From positions 224,619 through 288,618 of the forward strand of contig PHBY01000008.1 in NCBI GenBank assembly GCA_002840735.1: a DNA stretch of 64,000 bases, in the 5' to 3' direction. A program made the translations under genes and the position numbers. The stretch comes from Chloroflexi bacterium HGW-Chloroflexi-2. Its GTDB lineage: Bacteria > Chloroflexota > Anaerolineae > Anaerolineales > Anaerolineaceae. Numbering within the stretch: position 1 is the first letter of the stretch; each line of letters starts with the position of its first letter. The notes below the pieces were generated by a model, which worked only from the letters and a program-made list of their open reading frames with translations, was not told where the DNA came from and ran no database searches. Shown here piece after piece: positions 33,263 through 41,787 of this stretch.

Positions 33263-33923
33263 GGAGTTATTTTACTACGAGTTAGGGCTGATTGAGGGTT
33301 GCCCGAGGGCATGATATGAGAGTTGAGGATTGCCCGAGGGCATGATATGAGAGTTGAGGATTGAGTATTGAGTATTGAGGTTTGAGGTTTGCCCAAGGGC
33401 ATGATATGAGGTTTGTTGTGAACACATCCCGAACTCCGTACGGCGCGGGTCTCGTACGGCGCGGGTCTTGTACCCGCCCAGGTCTTGTCCCCGCCCATCT
33501 CTTCTCCCCAAAAACCATCCCCCTCATTGCCATCCACGAATAAAACCACGAATACCGCAAGGGCATGATATACACGAATAACCCCCCCCCGTCCATCATG
33601 GTGTATCTTCATTTTCGAATCATGTGAAGGATGCCGTTGACAGGATAATTCATTTCCTGACCCCTAACCCCTAACCCCTAACCCCTAACCCCCAACATCT
33701 CAACCCTTATCCGATTACAAGGGATTATTATTTTGCCCTCGGGCACCAAGATTGACTATGATTTTCCTTCAGCCTTTAGCCTTCAGCTATCAACCCTCAA
33801 ACCTCAAACCTCAATCCTCAATCCTCAATCCCAACCCCTAACCCCCATATCATGCCCTCGGGCAACACCTACCACCCAGCCCCTATCACCATAAAGAGAC
33901 AATCATTTATAATAAGATTAAAA
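33263..33923. repeat. 661-bp repeat-dominated intergenic region
   Basis: No gene can be supported. From left to right: TTGAGGA-type heptads with three reverse copies of the ATATCATGCCC element (33300-33317, 33331-33348, 33390-33407); two GTACGGCGCGGGTCT units (33438-33470); CCACGAATA units interrupted by another copy (33555-33571); four CCCCTAA units (33661-33690); TTCAGCC/TTTAGCC units; TCAATCC heptads; and a further forward copy at 33847-33864 just before the AbiEii-like gene. Confidence 0.85.
33908..33913 (+). promoter_or_regulatory. -10 element of the AbiEii-like gene
   Basis: TATAAT at 33908-33913, ten bases before the ATG at 33924. The leader would be only a few bases, with no Shine-Dalgarno. 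Confidence 0.4.
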
Positions 33924-34625
33924 ATGAAAACAATTACACCAAAACAACCTGCTCATATGTCAAACTATGCAAAAGTATGTTTGGAAGCGCTGGTCGATGC
34001 CGGGCTTGCAAGCACAATTTCCCTTGGTGGGGCTTTTGGGTTGTTCCATTATTATGACTATAGACCAACGCATGATGTGGATGCATGGTGGAATGAGGAT
34101 GTAACTGAAGCTAAAAAGCAAGAGGTAGTTCAGGTACTTCAATCAACACTTGAGGGATTTGGGATTGTCAGAGTGCGATCATGGGGGGATTTGACCAGCA
34201 TCGAATTATCTCAAGAGGAAAAAACTGTTTTTAGTTTTCAGATTGCCTTCCGCTCTCAGCGTCTGGAGGATTTAAACGTCGCAGGCTGGATTAATGTACC
34301 TTTGGATAGCTTTGAAGATTTGGTATCTACAAAAATGAATGCATTGGTGCAACGTGGTGCCCCTCGAGATTTTTTGGATATTTTCACAATTTGTCAGGCA
34401 GATTTGGTTACAATTAAAGAATGCTGGATGCTCTGGCATAAACGACAGGAAATGATCGGGAATCAGCACGATGATTCCAAAGCACGTCTCGCTATTGAGA
34501 CCCATTTGAAACGGATTGCCTTACAGCGTCCTTTGGAACAAATAGAAGATCCAGCGCAAAGAGAAAATGCCAATGAAGTGCGAGAGTGGTTTGTGACCTC
34601 ATTTTTAAAGGTGAACGATGGATAA
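33924..34625 (+). CDS. AbiEii/AbiGii-type nucleotidyltransferase-like protein
   Basis: A 233-residue protein with a nucleotidyltransferase core of the AbiEii/DUF1814 kind: STISLGGAFGLFHYYDYRPT then HDVDAWW, giving the G-G/S motif and the Asp-x-Asp metal site. FEDLVSTKMNALVQRGAPRD and DFLDIFTI follow, which match the family's conserved Lys and RxxxRDxxDI-type segment. Such proteins are toxins of type IV toxin-antitoxin and abortive infection systems or orphan transferases. The start at 33924 is preferred because TATAAT lies just upstream, while the frame before it runs through repeats. It overlaps the next gene by 8 bp. Confidence 0.75.
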   Translation: MKTITPKQPAHMSNYAKVCLEALVDAGLASTISLGGAFGLFHYYDYRPTHDVDAWWNEDVTEAKKQEVVQVLQSTLEGFGIVRVRSWGDLTSIELSQEEKTVFSFQIAFRSQRLEDLNVAGWINVPLDSFEDLVSTKMNALVQRGAPRDFLDIFTICQADLVTIKECWMLWHKRQEMIGNQHDDSKARLAIETHLKRIALQRPLEQIEDPAQRENANEVREWFVTSFLKVNDG

Positions 34626-34926
34626 TAATTGGATCGATGGAACTTTGTATCCGGACACTGAAGTTCCAACCACATTGGAAACCCTTCCAGAACGGGTGGA
34701 TTTCCTGGCAAGGTTATGCTCAGCTTGGGATTTTGGTTTGTTACCAGATTCTGATACAGTGACAGAAATCCGAAAAGATGATTGGACTTCGGCTGTAGAT
34801 GCCTGTCAATTGTTGACTTCTCCAGCGTACCACCTGGTACGACAATGGCATGGGTTATCTCAGCTTCCCTATTTGGGTCAGGAAATTGCATTAATTCGTG
34901 ATGACCCCTGCCTGATGTGGGTGTGA
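34618..34926 (+). CDS. Hypothetical partner of the AbiEii-like gene
   Basis: A 102-residue acidic soluble protein that I do not recognise. It has no signal or membrane segment; a mostly helical fold is likely (ETLPERVDFLARLCSAWDFG, SAVDACQLL). It overlaps the upstream nucleotidyltransferase-like gene by 8 bp, as toxin-antitoxin partners often do. It is not a recognisable AbiEi-type winged-helix antitoxin, so it could be a new partner or simply a co-transcribed gene. Confidence 0.6.
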   Translation: MDNNWIDGTLYPDTEVPTTLETLPERVDFLARLCSAWDFGLLPDSDTVTEIRKDDWTSAVDACQLLTSPAYHLVRQWHGLSQLPYLGQEIALIRDDPCLMWV

Positions 34927-35033
34927 AAGCTATTAAACTAGCTCTCAAAAAAGTCCGAACTCGGGTTTGAATAGCTGATAGTTGAAAGCTATCAGATCCG
35001 ATCTGATTCTTTTCTGAACAGCATGCTACGAAA

Positions 35034-35104
35034 ATAGCATCCCCCACCGGGGATAGCATCCCCCACCGGGGATAGCATCCCCCACCGGGGATAGCATCCC
35101 CCAA
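35034..35104. repeat. 19-bp tandem repeat with built-in hairpin
   Basis: Three perfect units ATAGCATCCCCCACCGGGG (35034-35052, 35053-35071, 35072-35090) and a partial fourth to 35104. Each unit contains CCCC-ACC-GGGG and can form its own small hairpin. Confidence 0.95.
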
Positions 35105-35841
35105 ATTGCCATCTTGCCGAATAATTGCCATCCACGAATAAGATCACGAATTCACGAATAAAAAACCATCTCCTCTCCATCATAGCGAATTTTCATTTTT
35201 CCCTGTAAGTAATTCAAGTTGTGTTAACACCTCAACCCTGAATCCTGAATCCTCAACCCTCAATCCTCAATCCTCAACCCTGAATCCTCAATCCTCAACC
35301 CTAACAAACCTTAAAATTTCCAACACCCCCTCAAAACTCAATTCTCAATCCTCAAAACTATATTATAATAAACATCGTTTGATCCAGGCTATAGGCGGGA
35401 CAACGATCAAACTCCCACCAGAATATCAACCCCTCGGGTCAAACACACAACTTATTCAATAATTTCCGTAATGACAGATTAGCTCGTAGCCAGTAGCTCG
35501 TAGCTCGTAGCTCGTAGGAAAAAGGTTTTTCCTCAAACCTCAAACCTGAATCCTGAATCCTAATCATGTCATAACGGCGGAGCGTGGAAAGAATTAGCTG
35601 TTAAGCTCTTAAGCTGTTGAGCTGTTAAGCAAAAGAAAGAAAAAAACGAACCACAAAGGCCACAAAGGACACGAAGGAAAAGATTTGAACTTTGATTTAC
35701 TTGATTACATGATGTTCCGATTTTCCTTTAGCCTTTAGCCTTTAGCCTTGAGCCTTGAGCCTTCAGCTTTGAGCCATCAGCCATCAGCCACGAAGTACCC
35801 GAAGACGAAGTCAAGTGGTATCAGCCATCAGCCAATTCCTG

Positions 35842-35847
35842 TATAAT
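35842..35847 (+). promoter_or_regulatory. -10 element of mntA; transcript probably leaderless
   Basis: TATAAT at 35842-35847 ends six bases before the ATG at 35854; no -35 and no Shine-Dalgarno are visible. Repeat units lie directly upstream. Confidence 0.5.
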
Positions 35848-35853
35848 ATCAAT

Positions 35854-36144
35854 ATGAACCTAAACTCCATCTCCCTCCTTCTTCACAAACATCAATCTGA
35901 TCTGGATCAGTTCGCGGTGAAATCCCTGGCAGTCTTCGGATCGGTCGCGCGTGGTGAAGCCACAGACCGCAGTGACATCGATCTCCTGGTGGAGTTCAAC
36001 CAACCCATTGGATTGTTTGAGTTCATCCGCTTGAAATATTATCTGGAAACCCTGATCGGATCCAAAGTCGACCTGGTGACTCCGGATGCTCTCCACCCCG
36101 CATTGCGTGATTCCATACTGAATGAGGCCGTGAATGTCACCTGA
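35854..36144 (+). CDS. mntA: MntA-type minimal nucleotidyltransferase (antitoxin of MntA/HepT)
   Basis: A 96-residue minimal nucleotidyltransferase. SLAVFGSVARGEATDRSDID then LLVEF is the GSxARGExxxxSDxDLLV signature with both metal-binding Asp residues; KVDLVTPDAL supplies the third acidic site. In studied systems MntA AMPylates its HEPN-domain partner HepT and blocks its RNase activity. The start at 35854 is chosen because TATAAT lies six bases upstream and the frame before it is repeat. It overlaps the hepT start by 11 bp. Confidence 0.88.
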   Translation: MNLNSISLLLHKHQSDLDQFAVKSLAVFGSVARGEATDRSDIDLLVEFNQPIGLFEFIRLKYYLETLIGSKVDLVTPDALHPALRDSILNEAVNVT

Positions 36145-36479
36145 ACGAAATTGGAGAATGCGCGTTGATGATATTCTGACTTGCATTCGAAAGATAAAAT
36201 CCTATACCTCGAATATGACATTTGAACAGTTTGATGCGGATGACAAAACGAAGGACGCAGTCATTCGTAATTTTGAGATCATCGGGGAAGCAGCCAGTCA
36301 CATTCCACTCGAAATACAGGACAAATATCCGCATCTGGATTGGTTTGAAATGCGTGGAATGCGAAACATCATCGCCCACGCCATTTGGAATCAGCATGTC
36401 GATTATTTGGCGTACAGCTGAACATGATTTACCAAAACTCGAGAAAGAGTTACAAAATATACTCGATAATCTTCAATAA
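36134..36479 (+). pseudogene. hepT: HepT-type HEPN toxin, frameshifted near the C-terminus
   Basis: The first frame encodes 95 residues ending in a TGA at 36419-36421. It covers WRMRVDDILTCIRKIKSYTS, the central helices and the HEPN RNase motif RNIIAH (Arg-x4-His). The expected family ending, IIWRTAEHDLPKLEKELQNIL, is present in another frame up to 36479. The shift lies at about 36396-36406 (GTCGATTATTTGG, as if two bases were lost). The product would keep the catalytic motif but lose its last helix and the region near the Tyr site modified by MntA. A true mutation and a sequencing error are both possible. Confidence 0.78.
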
Positions 36480-36858
36480 TTTAAATCGATAGTGGGGATA
36501 ATCAGCTCATAGCTCATAGCAAAAAACAAAAACCTGAACCACAAAGACCACAAAGGACACGAAGATAGTATGCCCCTTGGGTAAGAAAAAAGATTTGAAC
36601 TTTGATTTACTTGATTAAATGATGTACTATGATTTTCCTTTAGCCTTTAGCCTTGAGCCTTGAGCCTTGAGCCTTCAGCTTTCAGCTTTGAGCCATATCA
36701 AACCTTTTGGGTATCAGCTATCAGCTAAACCAACACCTCAACACCTAGCTCCTCAATCCTCAATCCTCAATCCTCAACACTCAATCCTCAACACTCAATC
36801 CTCAATACTCAATCCTCAATACTCAATACTGAACCCTAACCCCTAACCCCCAACCCCT
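36480..36858. repeat. Repeat tract between hepT and wzm
   Basis: No gene. It contains AGCTCAT units (36503-36519), CACAAAGGA units (36538-36562), a block nearly identical to 35649-35795 (36536-36720) but with two small insertions (36565-36583 and about 36697-36712), TCAATCC/TCAACAC heptads (36735-36830) and CCCCTAA/CCCCCAA units that run up to the wzm ATG at 36859. Confidence 0.88.
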
Positions 36859-37710
36859 ATGACCGATCAACCTGAAACCTGGGACTTAATAATAGAACCA
36901 AAACGCGGACTTCTAGATTTGCACCTAGCCGACCTCTACCGCTACCGTGACCTCGTCCTCCTCTTCGTCCGCCGCGACTTCGTCGCCGTCTACAAACAAA
37001 CCATCCTCGGACCGCTCTGGTATCTCATCCAGCCGCTCCTCACGACGATCACTTTCACCGTAATCTTCGGCAACATCGCCCAGCTCCCCACGGACGGACT
37101 GCCGCAGTTCCTCTTCTATATGTCCGGCACCGTCATCTGGACGTACTTCGCGGACTGTCTCACCAAGACTTCCAACACTTTCGTCAACAACGCCCAGCTC
37201 TTCGGCAAGGTCTACTTCCCCAGGCTGGCTGTCCCGGTCTCGATCCTGCTCTCTAACCTGATCACCTTCGCTATCCAGTTCACTTTCTTTCTGGCCTTCA
37301 TGGGATTCTTCGCCCTCACCGGCGCGGACCTGCGCCCCAACTGGTGGATCCTCATCTCACCTTTACTCGTCTTCATGATGGCCGGCCTCGGCCTCGGATT
37401 TGGCATCATCATCTCTTCCCTCACTACCAAATACCGCGACCTGCGCTTCCTGGTGCAGTTTGGCGTCCAGCTCCTCATGTACGCCACCCCGGTCATCTAC
37501 CCGGTCTCCTCCATTCCCGCCCGTTTCCAGCCTCTCATTCAGGCCAACCCCATGACTCCCATCGTCGAAGCCTTCCGCTACGCCTTCTTAGGTGCCGGCT
37601 CCTTCAACCCCATGAATCTCCTTTATTCTTTTGGTTTCATGGTAGTCGTTGTCATCATTGGCGTCGTCATCTTCAATCGTGTAGAAGCCACCTTCATGGA
37701 TACGGTGTAA
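36859..37710 (+). CDS. wzm: ABC-2 type polysaccharide exporter permease
   Basis: Membrane subunit of an ABC exporter moving lipid-linked polysaccharide out of the cytoplasm. The 283-residue protein has six membrane helices and family landmarks: LADLYRYRDLVLLFVRRDFV, YKQTILGPLWYLIQPLLTTI, FGKVYFPRLAVPVSILLSNL and KYRDLRFLVQFGVQLLMYAT. The DNA is strikingly C-rich at third positions, unlike the A+T-rich gene that follows. The ATG touches a CCCCTAA/CCCCCAA array and there is no Shine-Dalgarno. Its partner ATPase gene is 1.3 kb downstream, split off by an inserted cargo gene. Confidence 0.92.
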   Translation: MTDQPETWDLIIEPKRGLLDLHLADLYRYRDLVLLFVRRDFVAVYKQTILGPLWYLIQPLLTTITFTVIFGNIAQLPTDGLPQFLFYMSGTVIWTYFADCLTKTSNTFVNNAQLFGKVYFPRLAVPVSILLSNLITFAIQFTFFLAFMGFFALTGADLRPNWWILISPLLVFMMAGLGLGFGIIISSLTTKYRDLRFLVQFGVQLLMYATPVIYPVSSIPARFQPLIQANPMTPIVEAFRYAFLGAGSFNPMNLLYSFGFMVVVVIIGVVIFNRVEATFMDTV

Positions 37711-37935
37711 TACAGCTATTTCCCCGAAATGTACACACGGAGAATTTTGAAAGCTGATGAGGTAGTTAAGCACTCGATACTCATCTTTGAATTCTCAAAG
37801 TTATTATTTTTGACAAATTCAGTTATTTCTATAAATAAATTATTATAAAAACTTCCATCATGGCAAAAGCAGTATTGCTTTTTTTCACAGTACTTTATCT
37901 ACCTTTCGAGATTAAGTAAGAGGTAAACATTATGA

Positions 37936-38970
37936 ATGGAGAAACCGATGGTTTTGATATCATTAAAAAATAAATTGAAAAGTGTTGCTTTAGTACGATA
38001 TTGTATTAGGAGAAGAGAGAGTCTAAAATTATTTTTTAAAAATCCAAAATTATCGCTAATTAAGCTCAAATTTAGATATAAAGTAAGGGAGCAATTCAGT
38101 GATATCAAGGATAATACTTTTTTCATTATTGCAATACCAGGATGTTTGCACATACTCGAAATTTGTCTAAAGAATATCCCAAATTATATAAATATTATTA
38201 TTGTTTCAAATGGGTTAACTGGATGGGAGCAAACCTGGTTATCAAAAAATTTGAAATTTAGAAAAATAATCAAAATACCATTTTTATATCCTCATGGCGA
38301 GGTGATTGATATTTTAATAAAAAACATTGACAAACCATTTGGAATCATGGATTATGATTGTTTTGTGTTCGATCATAATTTATTCAAAGAAGCAATAGTA
38401 ATTAGCCAAAACCATCAACTAAATGCTTTTTTTTGCTACAAAAATAAGAAAATCGACCTGGAATTACCTGAAACATTTTTTTTATATATAAACCCTTATG
38501 TATATAATCAATTAATGAAGAAATATAGGATTAATTGTAACATTACCACTTACTTTGATTTACCAATATCAGTTAGAAAAAAAATTCAAAAAATTGGAAT
38601 TTTAAAAAATCAAATGCCAGAGGATCATAAAAACTACTTTGATACTTTAAAGGTGTTAATTGTTTTAGGTATTGCAGACGGAAAGAAAATAAATTTTATT
38701 AGGAAATTTCCCACAGGGTTTGAGCCTTCCAATGAAATATTTCATGTTGGTGGTTCCTCGGATCCTAATAATTATAAAAATTTATGGAGCCTTAGGGGAT
38801 CATATTTGTGGAGATTTGTATTGGAAAATCATTGGGATAAAGAATTAAGAAAAAATTATGAATTGAAATTTGGTGAAAAAACAACTGATAAGATACTAGA
38901 TTCTTATCCTGAATCGAGAAAATTAATAGGAAATGATTTTTTTATATTTGTAGATAATTTAATTCCCTAG
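37936..38970 (+). CDS. Unrecognised A+T-rich cargo gene, possible glycosyltransferase
   Basis: A 344-residue soluble protein without signal or clear membrane helix, inserted between wzm and wzt. INIIIVSNGLTGWEQTWLSK and FGIMDYDCFVFDHNLF suggest a nucleotide-sugar-binding GT-A-like fold with a D-x-D motif, but I cannot assign a family. FPTGFEPSNEIFHVGGSSDP near residue 255 may be an acceptor region. The A+T-rich DNA contrasts with the C-rich genes on both sides, a sign of transfer into the exporter operon. The start is uncertain: 37936 has AGAGGT upstream; 37948 is also possible. Confidence 0.6.
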   Translation: MEKPMVLISLKNKLKSVALVRYCIRRRESLKLFFKNPKLSLIKLKFRYKVREQFSDIKDNTFFIIAIPGCLHILEICLKNIPNYINIIIVSNGLTGWEQTWLSKNLKFRKIIKIPFLYPHGEVIDILIKNIDKPFGIMDYDCFVFDHNLFKEAIVISQNHQLNAFFCYKNKKIDLELPETFFLYINPYVYNQLMKKYRINCNITTYFDLPISVRKKIQKIGILKNQMPEDHKNYFDTLKVLIVLGIADGKKINFIRKFPTGFEPSNEIFHVGGSSDPNNYKNLWSLRGSYLWRFVLENHWDKELRKNYELKFGEKTTDKILDSYPESRKLIGNDFFIFVDNLIP

Positions 38971-39036
38971 AAAGAACTTATATAGCGCTAATTGAACTGT
39001 CACAGTAATAAGTTCATAAAAAATAATTATAAAAAT

Positions 39037-40275
39037 ATGACAAAAACCGTAATCTCCGTCGAAAACCTCTCCAAATCCTACCGCCTCGGCCAAATCGGCA
39101 CCGGTACCCTCTCCCGCGACCTCGAGGTCTGGTGGGCAAAAGTGCGTGGTAAACCCAATCCAATGCTAAAAATTGGCCAAACCGACCACGGCAACCAGGA
39201 TGGCCAAACTCTTTGGGCTTTAAGTGACGTCTCCTTCCAGGTTCAGCAGGGCGAGGTCCTAGGCATTATCGGACGAAATGGCGCTGGCAAATCCACACTC
39301 CTTAAAATCCTCTCGCGTGTCACAGCCCCCACCAGTGGACAGGTCAAAGTCAAAGGACGCATCGCTTCCCTGCTTGAAGTCGGCACCGGTTTTCATCCTG
39401 AGCTCACTGGGCGAGAAAATATCTTCCTGAATGGTGCTATCTTAGGTATGTCAAAGCAGGAAGTGCAAAGAAAGTTTGATGAAATCGTCAGCTTTGCTGA
39501 GGTCGAAAAATTTGTCGACACCCCGGTGAAACGCTATTCCAGTGGCATGTATGTGCGCCTGGCGTTTGCCGTGGCAGCTCATTTGGAATCGGAAATTCTT
39601 CTGGTGGATGAAGTGCTGGCCGTGGGAGATGCGGAGTTTCAAAAGAAGTGCCTGGGAAAAATGGGGGATGTTGCAGCTTTAGAAGGAAGAACAGTATTTT
39701 TTGTGAGCCATAATATGGCAGCAATTCAAACATTGTGTTCATCTTGTTGCCTAATAGAAAGAGGTAATTTGATTGATATTGATACACCTTCGATAACAAT
39801 AAATAAATATTTAAAAAATAATCAAAACTTAGGAATCATTAAAAGAGAAACAAATTTTATTAAATGGCTTGGTATGCCGGAAAAAAAATTTGATATTGAT
39901 CAAGATATCAGCATTGATTTACCTTTTATTGTTGGAGATAAAGATTTAGAATCTATCACTCTTGCTTTAGCTATATCAAAAATGGATGGATTAAAAATTA
40001 TCAGGTTACAAACTGAGTTAATTACTAAAGGTTATCATCTTCAAGCAAATAAAAAATATATATTCGCTTACTCGATCGATAAACCTAATTTAGCTCCTGG
40101 TGAATATTTTATTGAAATTTATTTGAATGATTCAAATACTAATATTTTCTGGGCTCAGCAAATTCCTGGATTTGAAATATCAACAAAAACTCATTCCAAC
40201 CATATTCGATTATTCTATGATCGTGTTGGAATAATAATGCCAAACTTTTCAATTAATTTAAAAAAAATCGATTAA
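39037..40275 (+). CDS. wzt: ABC exporter ATPase with C-terminal glycan-binding domain, mosaic gene
   Basis: The 412-residue ATPase that powers export with Wzm. The N-terminal ABC domain has Walker A GRNGAGKST (residues 79-87), signature YSSGMYVRLAFA, Walker B ILLVDEVLAVGD and the H-loop FFVSHNM. After about residue 215 comes a Wzt-C-type beta-sandwich domain that would bind the exported glycan. The 5' two thirds are GC-rich with codon use like wzm; from about 39670 on the gene is A+T-rich like the genes downstream. The ATG at 39037 is preferred over an earlier in-frame start at 38992 because homology begins there. Confidence 0.9.
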   Translation: MTKTVISVENLSKSYRLGQIGTGTLSRDLEVWWAKVRGKPNPMLKIGQTDHGNQDGQTLWALSDVSFQVQQGEVLGIIGRNGAGKSTLLKILSRVTAPTSGQVKVKGRIASLLEVGTGFHPELTGRENIFLNGAILGMSKQEVQRKFDEIVSFAEVEKFVDTPVKRYSSGMYVRLAFAVAAHLESEILLVDEVLAVGDAEFQKKCLGKMGDVAALEGRTVFFVSHNMAAIQTLCSSCCLIERGNLIDIDTPSITINKYLKNNQNLGIIKRETNFIKWLGMPEKKFDIDQDISIDLPFIVGDKDLESITLALAISKMDGLKIIRLQTELITKGYHLQANKKYIFAYSIDKPNLAPGEYFIEIYLNDSNTNIFWAQQIPGFEISTKTHSNHIRLFYDRVGIIMPNFSINLKKID

Positions 40276-40533
40276 CTATCAGTTTGTTATCGACTGATCA
40301 GGAGAAGAATATTTTCCAAAAAAAAGCTTTATTAGTGAAGAATTGTTTAATAAATAATTCAGGTTTTTAAAGATAGAAATTGGTAGTAGAAGGACCTCTC
40401 CTTAATATTTAAATTTCTAAGCTATGTTCCTAAAGCTACAAATGGTAAGAAAATTATCAAACCTAGGACATTTATAAAATAATATTTAATAATTATTAAT
40501 TAGGAAAAATTATTTATTGAAAAAGGAATTGAT

Positions 40534-41787
40534 TTGTCTATAAATATTTGTTTTTTAGGAAATGGATCATATGGAAACCGAGGATGCGAAGCAATAATTC
40601 GGGGATCTGTAAAAGCATTAGATACTATTTTTCCTAACTGTGAATTTTCTAATGCTTATTTTCAGGATCTAAATCCTGATATCAAATCAGGGTTTTGGGA
40701 TTCAAAAATATCATATTTTCCGAATAAATTTTTAAATCCCCCGAAAGATTTAAACTCCTTAAAATGGTGGCGGTTTAAGTTTATGAGTTACATTTCGCCT
40801 CAACGAGCAAAAACTTTCCGCTTTACTTCGATCAGTTCTCAAGTAAAAAAATCCTCTGTAGTCTTAATGGTAGGTGGTGATAATTATTCACTCGATTATG
40901 GTTATCCTAATACATTTTTTTCCCTTAATAATTTTGTGCACAATTTGGATAAACCTGTAGTCCTATGGGGTGCATCGGTTGGACCTTTTTCAAAGGATAC
41001 TCAATATGAGGAATACGCTACAAAAGAACTCAAGAAAGTTAATCGAATCTATGCCAGAGAATCAATCACAATCAAGTACCTGCAATCGATAGGGGTAGAG
41101 GAAAATGTTTTAGGGGTAACAGACCCTGCTTTTTTAATGGAGACAGAAGAAACTCAATTTCCTTATGAAATTGACCAAATGATCAATTATGGAGCAATCG
41201 GGGTAAATATCAGCCCAATGTTAGGCAGATACTTACGGAAAGAACAAGCTTCTGATTGGATAGCTTTTACAAAAGACATCATATATTCGATAACAGAGTC
41301 CTTTGACTCTCCTGTGATTCTCATCCCCCACGTGACATTTCAAACCCCTGATCATAAGAGTGATGATTATGTATTTCTTGAAAAAGTTAGGAACCTTTTA
41401 CCTGATGAAACAAGAGCAAGAGTGGCTTTACTGGGGCGGAATTATAATGCGGCTCAAACCAAAATGTTGATCAGCAGATTAAAAATATTTGTTGGTGCAC
41501 GGACACATTCAACCATTGCTTCTTTGTCTTCGGCTGTACCTACTTTGGTTCTTAGTTACTCAATAAAAGGTAGAGGAATTATTCAAGATTTATTTGAAGA
41601 TGATCAATGGCTGATTGAACCCAGTGATCTCACACCTAAAACAATATGTGAAAAAATTGACGCATTAATTAAGACTGAAACAGCTGTACGAAATCACCTG
41701 AAATTGAAATTACCTTCGGTGAAGGCAAAAGCTATGTTTGCAGCAGAAGATTTAAGAGATTTGATTGGGAAAAATAGACATGAGTAG
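40534..41787 (+). CDS. Polysaccharide pyruvyl transferase family protein
   Basis: A 417-residue cytoplasmic protein of the CsaB/pyruvyl transferase family, which adds pyruvate ketals from phosphoenolpyruvate to glycan sugars. Landmarks are FLGNGSYGNRGCEAIIRGSV near the start, VVLWGASVGPF, NRIYARESITIKYLQSIGV and the C-terminal VGARTHSTIASLSSAVPTLV. The start is a TTG at 40534 with AAGGA upstream. It overlaps the following glycosyltransferase gene slightly. Pyruvylation would add negative charge to the polysaccharide and is often needed for S-layer attachment. Confidence 0.85.
   Translation: MSINICFLGNGSYGNRGCEAIIRGSVKALDTIFPNCEFSNAYFQDLNPDIKSGFWDSKISYFPNKFLNPPKDLNSLKWWRFKFMSYISPQRAKTFRFTSISSQVKKSSVVLMVGGDNYSLDYGYPNTFFSLNNFVHNLDKPVVLWGASVGPFSKDTQYEEYATKELKKVNRIYARESITIKYLQSIGVEENVLGVTDPAFLMETEETQFPYEIDQMINYGAIGVNISPMLGRYLRKEQASDWIAFTKDIIYSITESFDSPVILIPHVTFQTPDHKSDDYVFLEKVRNLLPDETRARVALLGRNYNAAQTKMLISRLKIFVGARTHSTIASLSSAVPTLVLSYSIKGRGIIQDLFEDDQWLIEPSDLTPKTICEKIDALIKTETAVRNHLKLKLPSVKAKAMFAAEDLRDLIGKNRHE

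Larger units (their letters stand above)
34927..35853. repeat. 927-bp repeat-dominated intergenic region
   Basis: No gene can be supported. It holds the 19-bp tandem repeat (35034-35104), CCACGAATA units (35110-35162), TCAATCC/TGAATCC heptads (35230-35355), TAGCTCG units (35479-35518), AGCTGTTA units (35594-35630), CACAAAGGA units (35650-35678) and TTTAGCC/TTGAGCC/GCCATCA units (35726-35833). A direct-repeat partner of the block at 36536-36720 lies at 35649-35795. Confidence 0.85.

Noticed and set aside
33259..33612. Minus-strand ORFs (78-117 codons) through the repeat region upstream of cysD
   Set aside because: They translate repeat units (long low-complexity stretches), have no start signals and overlap each other in several frames.
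36859..37710. Alternative frames of wzm such as the His/Pro-rich + ORF at 37344
   Set aside because: Low-complexity shadows of a C-rich coding sequence with clear permease homology.
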